Positions 41,341 to 45,385 of a DNA stretch of 45,385 nt are shown here, one piece after another. This DNA is from an uncultured Treponema sp. (GTDB taxonomy: Bacteria; Spirochaetota; Spirochaetia; Treponematales; Treponemataceae): the NCBI GenBank assembly GCA_946535985.1, contig CAMNDY010000013.1, forward strand, positions 1 to 45,385, in the 5' to 3' direction. Each line of letters begins with the position of its first letter. The first letter of the stretch is position 1. The translations under genes were made by a program, and so were the position numbers. The notes under the pieces are model-generated. The model saw only the letters and a program-made list of their open reading frames with translations, was not told where the DNA came from and made no database searches.

Positions 41341-44322
41341 ATGAGGAAAGATTTATCATCTCTTTTTACACGCTGGTTTGCCGCAATAGCAGTCACAACA
41401 ATGCTTCTCTGCGGTATTTCTTGTGCAAGTACAGGAAGTTCACCAAAAGAAGCAGAAGTAAACTTTGACACAAATGCACTTTTAGGAACCTGGTTCTGGA
41501 ATTTTGGTTATGATCAGGATCAACTGGTAAATGAACAGATAACCTTCAAAAAAGACAAAACTTTTGAATTATTCCATATTCAGCCTGGTGAATGGGGAGA
41601 ATGGGATAATGGTGTTTATTCCATTATAAATGAGCCAAAACATGGAACAACACTTTTACTTAATATTAAATCCTTCAAAAATGCAGCAGATGCAAAATGG
41701 GAATCAACTGATGTAAAACTATATTTTGGAATTGAAAGCTTTAGCCCTGATCATCTTTTTATGAACCGCTACAGAAGGGATTTTACTGCTGTTGGCTGGA
41801 CCGTTCAGGATTTTGACCCAGGCATTTGTAATGATTTCCACAAATTTACAGACGGAACAAAAGAAAACCTTATTGGAAAATGGACTTTTAATAAAAAAAG
41901 CCGTTCTGTTAGCTGGGATGAAAGCTGGGTTTTTAATGAAGATAATACAATTGAGGTTTTAACTGAAGAAGATGAAAATAAAGAAGTTTATAAAGGAACT
42001 TATGTTGTAGAAAAAGCAAAAACAGGCATTGTTCTTCATCAGATTCTTACACATATAAACGAAAACGATAATGGATTTAAAGCATTAAATCCTCCAATGG
42101 AATTCTGGTATGATTATAAAATCTGTAATGAAAATCTTATAAGTGTAAATACAATTAAAAATAAAATTGGAGGCGAAGAACACGCTTATACTCCAAATAT
42201 TGAAAACTTTTATTACCGTGATATTCCACTAGAAACAGTAACTTATCATTGGGACAATTACACTTTCAATGATTACTACCCTTCAGACACTGCTTATGAA
42301 ACTTTGGAAAAAGATAAGCTTTATTTGTTCAAAGGAGTACCACAAAGACTTCTTGAACAGCAGCTCGACGGCTGGTACGACAATGCTGACCTTAAGGGCG
42401 AGCCTGTAACAAAAATAGCTGCAAATGATACAAATACACATGAATATTGGGCAAAATGGTCTTTATTCTTAAACAGAAGTGACTGGATTGACGGCAACAC
42501 GCAGGAACAGGTTCATAATCACGAATTTTATATGCCTGGAAATCTTCTTTTCCCTTATATGAGCTATCCTAAATCATTTGTAGAAAGTTTTCCTGGTAAA
42601 GGAGACACAGTTTATGTACATTTATCTGGAAAAATGTCTGAAAATTTCAAGGGCTGGTGGGGACTTCGTCTTGTAGATCAGAGCGACGGATGGTTTGAAA
42701 TTGCAAATGACTGGCATTATGCAGAAATCAATAAAGGCGAATTCAGCCATCTTTTTGAATTAAAATTCATCGAAAATGCAAGAGCACAAACTCCAGACAA
42801 AATTGACTTTAACTTATGCTATAATCCAGATCATCTTGACGAACCAAGAACAATCAGCGACTTTAAGTTTGTAGTTCTTGAGGGTAATTCAAAAGATATT
42901 ATTGAACACACCTTCAATTACGGAGGCTTTACTTATACAGCTAAATCTATAAAGAATCACGATTATTATCTTCCTAGTCCAAAATCCTTCCAGAATTTAC
43001 CATGGCAGTTATATAATCAGGACTTTGTTGACTGGTATGATAACCCTGAATTTAAAGGAAATCCTGTAAAAGTACTTTCTGCCGCTGATAATTCAAAGGC
43101 AAAGACCTTCTATGGAAAATTTAATCTTGTTTTTGGTCCTGCCAATAAAGATCTTTATTCGGATACACATGCCTTTGTAAAATCTGTTATTCCAGATGCA
43201 AAAATTAATCCAAAAGCCGGAGACATTGTAAAAGTTATTGTAACAGGTACTTTATCAAAGGATTATGAAGGTCGTGTAGGATTGGCTTTAAATAATACTG
43301 CCGACGAAAAAAACTGGATTTGGTTAGGAAGCGACTGGCATTATATTTCAACAAAGGACAAGAAATTTGAAACATTCTTTGAAATCAAAATAGAAAAAGA
43401 TGCTAATTTCAAAACAATTGATGATTCACTGTTCCGTTTAGCGCTTAATCCAGAAAAAGAAGGTATGGTTTATAAGTTTTCAGATGTCCATTTTGAGTTT
43501 GCAGACAAAGATCCTTTTGTAAAAACAGAAGCTCAGACAAAGCATGTTTCAATTAAACCATGTCCAGAAGGCTTTGAAGTAACAGTAACAAAGCTTGATT
43601 CCGATGGTGGTGACTGGCAGGGAGGTTTTGATTTCAGTCATAACGAAGATGTATATGTTCCTGGCACTACTGTTTACGGAAGATATACTAATGCTTCAAT
43701 TCCTATAAATTATCTGAACGAATATAAGACAGTTACTTTTATCTGGCCATTCTGCGAAAAGGGAAAAATCTATAACTTTGAATATACCTGGACAGATTCA
43801 AAAAACAAATGGCATGGTGAAAACATCAAGGTTCTTGCTACAACAGGTTCTGGTGAATTCAATTATAAACCTCTTGATAATATTGATATATCTTTCGATT
43901 CCAACAAAAAAGAAACAAACCTGATTGTTTCAAACTTTACAATTGATAATATTTTGAAAGCTGTTGGCAAGCATATTGATATGGTTGATTCTGTCCGTGT
44001 TGAATTCCCATTTATTTCAGGAAAAAATGACTGGAGCAATACCGATTGGATATTCGGAAGCAGTTGCGATATTTATCCAACCTTCAACGAAAATGATACT
44101 TTTTATAACGAACTTCTTACAAAAGGTAAATCAAATATTTTCGGTGACCACAATTTCTGGTGGGGCGATAAATATAAAATCAACGAAGCTCTTTCAAAAC
44201 ACTCAGAAATGTGGACAGACCTGCGCATTCACATGCATGTAAAAGGAAACCCTGATTATGTAAATAACTGGATTCAAACAAATCGTACTCAAGAATTCCC
44301 TTTTACACCGGCAAAATTTTAA
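41341..44322 (+). CDS. Large lipoprotein with duplicated InlB-type and beta-sandwich modules
   Basis: 993 residues. The signal peptide ends in a lipobox-like CGISC (~residue 28). Residues ~40-300 contain two lipocalin-like units (LLGTWFWNFG...ITFKKDKTFELF and LIGKWTFNKK...WVFNEDNTIEVL). Two tandem blocks follow, each with an InlB B-repeat-like strand (LDGWYDNADLKGEPVTKI; FVDWYDNPEFKGNPVKVL) and a beta-sandwich ending in a WLGSDWHY/IANDWHY segment that resembles carbohydrate-binding modules. More beta-rich sequence reaches the C-terminus, with abundant Trp and Tyr. Surface adhesion or polysaccharide binding is inferred. AGAGG precedes the ATG. The stop codon is followed immediately by a truncated R2 repeat. 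Confidence 0.7.
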   Translation: MRKDLSSLFTRWFAAIAVTTMLLCGISCASTGSSPKEAEVNFDTNALLGTWFWNFGYDQDQLVNEQITFKKDKTFELFHIQPGEWGEWDNGVYSIINEPKHGTTLLLNIKSFKNAADAKWESTDVKLYFGIESFSPDHLFMNRYRRDFTAVGWTVQDFDPGICNDFHKFTDGTKENLIGKWTFNKKSRSVSWDESWVFNEDNTIEVLTEEDENKEVYKGTYVVEKAKTGIVLHQILTHINENDNGFKALNPPMEFWYDYKICNENLISVNTIKNKIGGEEHAYTPNIENFYYRDIPLETVTYHWDNYTFNDYYPSDTAYETLEKDKLYLFKGVPQRLLEQQLDGWYDNADLKGEPVTKIAANDTNTHEYWAKWSLFLNRSDWIDGNTQEQVHNHEFYMPGNLLFPYMSYPKSFVESFPGKGDTVYVHLSGKMSENFKGWWGLRLVDQSDGWFEIANDWHYAEINKGEFSHLFELKFIENARAQTPDKIDFNLCYNPDHLDEPRTISDFKFVVLEGNSKDIIEHTFNYGGFTYTAKSIKNHDYYLPSPKSFQNLPWQLYNQDFVDWYDNPEFKGNPVKVLSAADNSKAKTFYGKFNLVFGPANKDLYSDTHAFVKSVIPDAKINPKAGDIVKVIVTGTLSKDYEGRVGLALNNTADEKNWIWLGSDWHYISTKDKKFETFFEIKIEKDANFKTIDDSLFRLALNPEKEGMVYKFSDVHFEFADKDPFVKTEAQTKHVSIKPCPEGFEVTVTKLDSDGGDWQGGFDFSHNEDVYVPGTTVYGRYTNASIPINYLNEYKTVTFIWPFCEKGKIYNFEYTWTDSKNKWHGENIKVLATTGSGEFNYKPLDNIDISFDSNKKETNLIVSNFTIDNILKAVGKHIDMVDSVRVEFPFISGKNDWSNTDWIFGSSCDIYPTFNENDTFYNELLTKGKSNIFGDHNFWWGDKYKINEALSKHSEMWTDLRIHMHVKGNPDYVNNWIQTNRTQEFPFTPAKF

Positions 44323-44386
44323 CAGCGGAACGTCCTCTTCGTTTAGTGGAGCAAAACATGGTTCTTCGCGTGAGCATTTTTCAAAT
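44323..44386 (-). repeat. R2 hairpin repeat, copy 4 (one arm missing)
   Basis: Minus strand GCGAAGAACCATGTTTTGCT, centre and AGGACGTTCCGCTG are recognisable, but the second arm is absent: the element begins directly after the TAA of the 993-residue lipoprotein. Confidence 0.8.
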
Positions 44387-44398
44387 GTTTGTTCACAC

Positions 44399-44427
44399 TT
44401 GACACATTGTGTCAAAATAAGTATATT
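44399..44427 (+). promoter_or_regulatory. rpmF-acpP promoter overlapped by a perfect palindrome
   Basis: TTGACA (44399-44404), 17-bp spacer, TATATT (44422-44427). The -35 forms half of the perfect palindrome TTGACACATTGTGTCAA (44399-44415), a likely repressor operator. The leader of about 35 nt carries a GTGAGG ribosome binding site. Confidence 0.7.
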
Positions 44428-44470
44428 TACATAATTACTATTTATATGATTTTAAAGTGAGGTTACATAT

Positions 44471-44659
44471 ATGGCAGTACCTAGATCAAAAGTATCAAAG
44501 GCAGTAACAAAAAGACGCCAGACAATCAATATGAAGCTTAAGGCTCCACAGCTTGTTGAATGCAATAACTGCGGAAACCTTGTACAGTCTCATCATGTTT
44601 GTCCAAAATGTGGATTCTACCGCGGACGTCAGATTATTACACCAGAGATCAACGGATAA
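44471..44659 (+). CDS. rpmF: 50S ribosomal protein L32
   Basis: 62 residues, normal for the zinc-binding form of bL32. It starts MAVPRSKVSKAVTKRRQT and carries the zinc ribbon CNNCGNLVQSHHVCPKCGFY (four Cys). It is part of the large ribosomal subunit. GTGAGG lies about 8 nt before the ATG. acpP follows after 15 nt, the widespread rpmF-fatty-acid gene linkage that ties lipid synthesis to growth. Confidence 0.97.
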   Translation: MAVPRSKVSKAVTKRRQTINMKLKAPQLVECNNCGNLVQSHHVCPKCGFYRGRQIITPEING

Positions 44660-44674
44660 TTCAGGAGATTAAAA

Positions 44675-44914
44675 ATGGACGAATTGTTTGAAAAAATGCA
44701 GAAACTGATTGTTGAGAAGTTGGACATCGATGCAGCAAAAGTTACACTCGATGCTTCTTTCAGAAATGACCTTGGAGCAGACAGTCTTGATACTTACGAG
44801 CTTGTTTATGCAATCGAGGAAGAACTTGGTGTAAGCATCCCTGATGAAAAGGCCAACGAATTCGAAACAGTTCGCGATGCTTATGATTTCATCAAATCTG
44901 AATTGGATAAATAA
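44675..44914 (+). CDS. acpP: Acyl carrier protein
   Basis: 79 residues, acidic, with the phosphopantetheine attachment motif LGADSLDTYELV (Ser in DSL). It carries the growing acyl chain in type II fatty acid synthesis. CAGGAG is at the right distance before the ATG. It is cotranscribed with rpmF. A small hairpin AAAGAC/GTCTTT (44918-44934) and a strong terminator follow, separating it from rnc. The prosthetic group ultimately depends on CoaD, encoded 3.4 kb upstream. Confidence 0.97.
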   Translation: MDELFEKMQKLIVEKLDIDAAKVTLDASFRNDLGADSLDTYELVYAIEEELGVSIPDEKANEFETVRDAYDFIKSELDK

Positions 44915-44940
44915 TTAAAAGACAAAACGTCTTTATTAAG

Positions 44941-44974
44941 AAAGTACAAGTGATGAGCTTGTACTTTTTTTTTT
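44941..44974 (+). terminator. Rho-independent terminator after acpP
   Basis: AAGTACAAG / CTTGTACTT stem with a 7-nt loop followed by a run of T. Confidence 0.92.
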
Positions 44975-44976
44975 GA

Positions 44977-45041
44977 GATCCCCGGGTCAAGCCCGAGGAT
45001 GACACAGAAATTTGTCTTTGTCGGGCTTGCCCCGACAATCT
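44977..45041. repeat. R1 repeat doublet (head-to-head)
   Basis: CCCCGGGTCAAGCCCGAGGA and, inverted, TTGTCGGGCTTGCCCCGACA, about 8 nt apart. It fills the acpP-rnc interval downstream of the terminator. Confidence 0.88.
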
Positions 45042-45050
45042 GTTATAATA

Positions 45051-45385
45051 ATGGAAAAATCGCGCAAAGAATCACTAAACACCTTCTGCAAAAAAGTAAA
45101 AATCCGCTTTAAGAATCTTGAACTTCTGGATCTTGCCTTTCATCACAGAAGCATTACAAATGAAATGAAGCATATTCAGAACAATGAACGCCTTGAATTT
45201 TTAGGAGATTCTGTTCTTGGAATTGTGACTGCTGCCTATCTTTATAATAATTTTTCTAATCCGGAAGGTGATCTTGCAAAAATCAAGTCTGCGGTTGTTT
45301 CAGAAAAAGCCCTTGCCCCTATTGCCTTGAGTTTTGGCATAGATAAACTCTTGATTTTAGGAAAAGGCGAAGAATCAAGCGGAGG
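45051..45385 (+). CDS. rnc: Ribonuclease III (3' end cut by window)
   Basis: The first 111 residues of RNase III: FKNLELLDLAFHHRS, then the family signature NERLEFLGDSVLG with the catalytic acidic residues, and DLAKIKSAVVSEKALAPIA. It cleaves double-stranded RNA in rRNA and mRNA processing. The frame stays open at the window end, so the second catalytic block and the dsRNA-binding domain lie outside. The ATG at 45051 is the only sensible start, but a TATAAT sits just one base upstream and no Shine-Dalgarno sequence is seen, so how it is transcribed and initiated is unclear; read-through from acpP is possible. rpmF-acpP-rnc is a common order. Confidence 0.93.
   Translation, partial: MEKSRKESLNTFCKKVKIRFKNLELLDLAFHHRSITNEMKHIQNNERLEFLGDSVLGIVTAAYLYNNFSNPEGDLAKIKSAVVSEKALAPIALSFGIDKLLILGKGEESSG

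Noticed and set aside
44203..44415. 70-codon minus-strand frame encoding a CFAPLNEED-containing peptide
   Set aside because: The peptide is simply the translation of an R2 hairpin repeat and antisense of the lipoprotein end; the same peptide appears at 13471-13662 for the same reason.
11579..45041. Repeats R1-R3 considered as a CRISPR array
   Set aside because: Units are scattered over kilobases, occur in both orientations, have no regular spacers and no cas genes are present.

Overview
The window reads as a piece of a gut- or rumen-type Treponema (Spirochaetota) chromosome. Support: a P83/100-family antigen (33339-34901), an Rnf cluster, many lipoproteins with LxxC lipoboxes, a chemoreceptor preceded by a sigma-28-type promoter box, low G+C, and an anaerobic ferredoxin- and acyl-CoA-based gene set. 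The species assignment is inference. No rRNA, tRNA, CRISPR array, prophage or complete insertion sequence was seen.

Layout. 1-2118: the end of a 4Fe-4S protein and a fumarate-reductase-type flavoprotein. 2195-8240: an acyl-CoA ligase divergent from a two-gene operon encoding a FIST sensor and a very unusual [FeFe]-hydrogenase-like/GGDEF/EAL/PAS fusion. 8276-11473: a four-subunit 2-oxoacid:ferredoxin oxidoreductase operon ending in an XRE-cupin regulator. 11613-16250: HD hydrolase, OmpA-like protein, LUD-domain protein and chemoreceptor. 16553-19447: a lipoprotein and a GH57-like protein without catalytic residues. 19539-25991: a seven-gene Rnf-like operon (unknown membrane protein-C-D-G-E-A-B) plus a DUF212 membrane protein. 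26057-31497: RNA modification and processing genes (RluA, PcnB, RlmD), a P-loop/Asp23 fusion and a lipase-like hydrolase. 31511-36946: envelope proteins, including P83/100 and an M30-like metallopeptidase lipoprotein. 36994-39960: a CHASE2 adenylate cyclase. 40145-45385: lipoproteins, coaD, rpmF, acpP and the start of rnc.

How the genes may work together. Ferredoxin links much of the window: the 2-oxoacid oxidoreductase would reduce it, Rnf would normally reoxidise it, and the hydrogenase-like fusion is built to sense H2 or the ferredoxin redox state and translate this into c-di-GMP hydrolysis. The acyl-CoA ligase and the oxidoreductase operon carry the same long palindrome at the same distance (about -61) from their predicted promoters, so they are probably co-activated by one regulator.

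Four points stand out: (1) the FIST + hydrogenase-EAL sensor operon; (2) an Rnf-like complex whose subunits have lost the recognisable flavin and 2Fe-2S attachment motifs while keeping the 4Fe-4S clusters; (3) three families of short interspersed repeats, one of them a ~90-bp hairpin with compensatory base changes, that sit against or inside gene ends; (4) nine or more genes whose -10 box lies only 6-9 nt before the start codon with no Shine-Dalgarno sequence, implying widespread leaderless transcripts. All calls come from reading the sequence; no alignment or database search was run.
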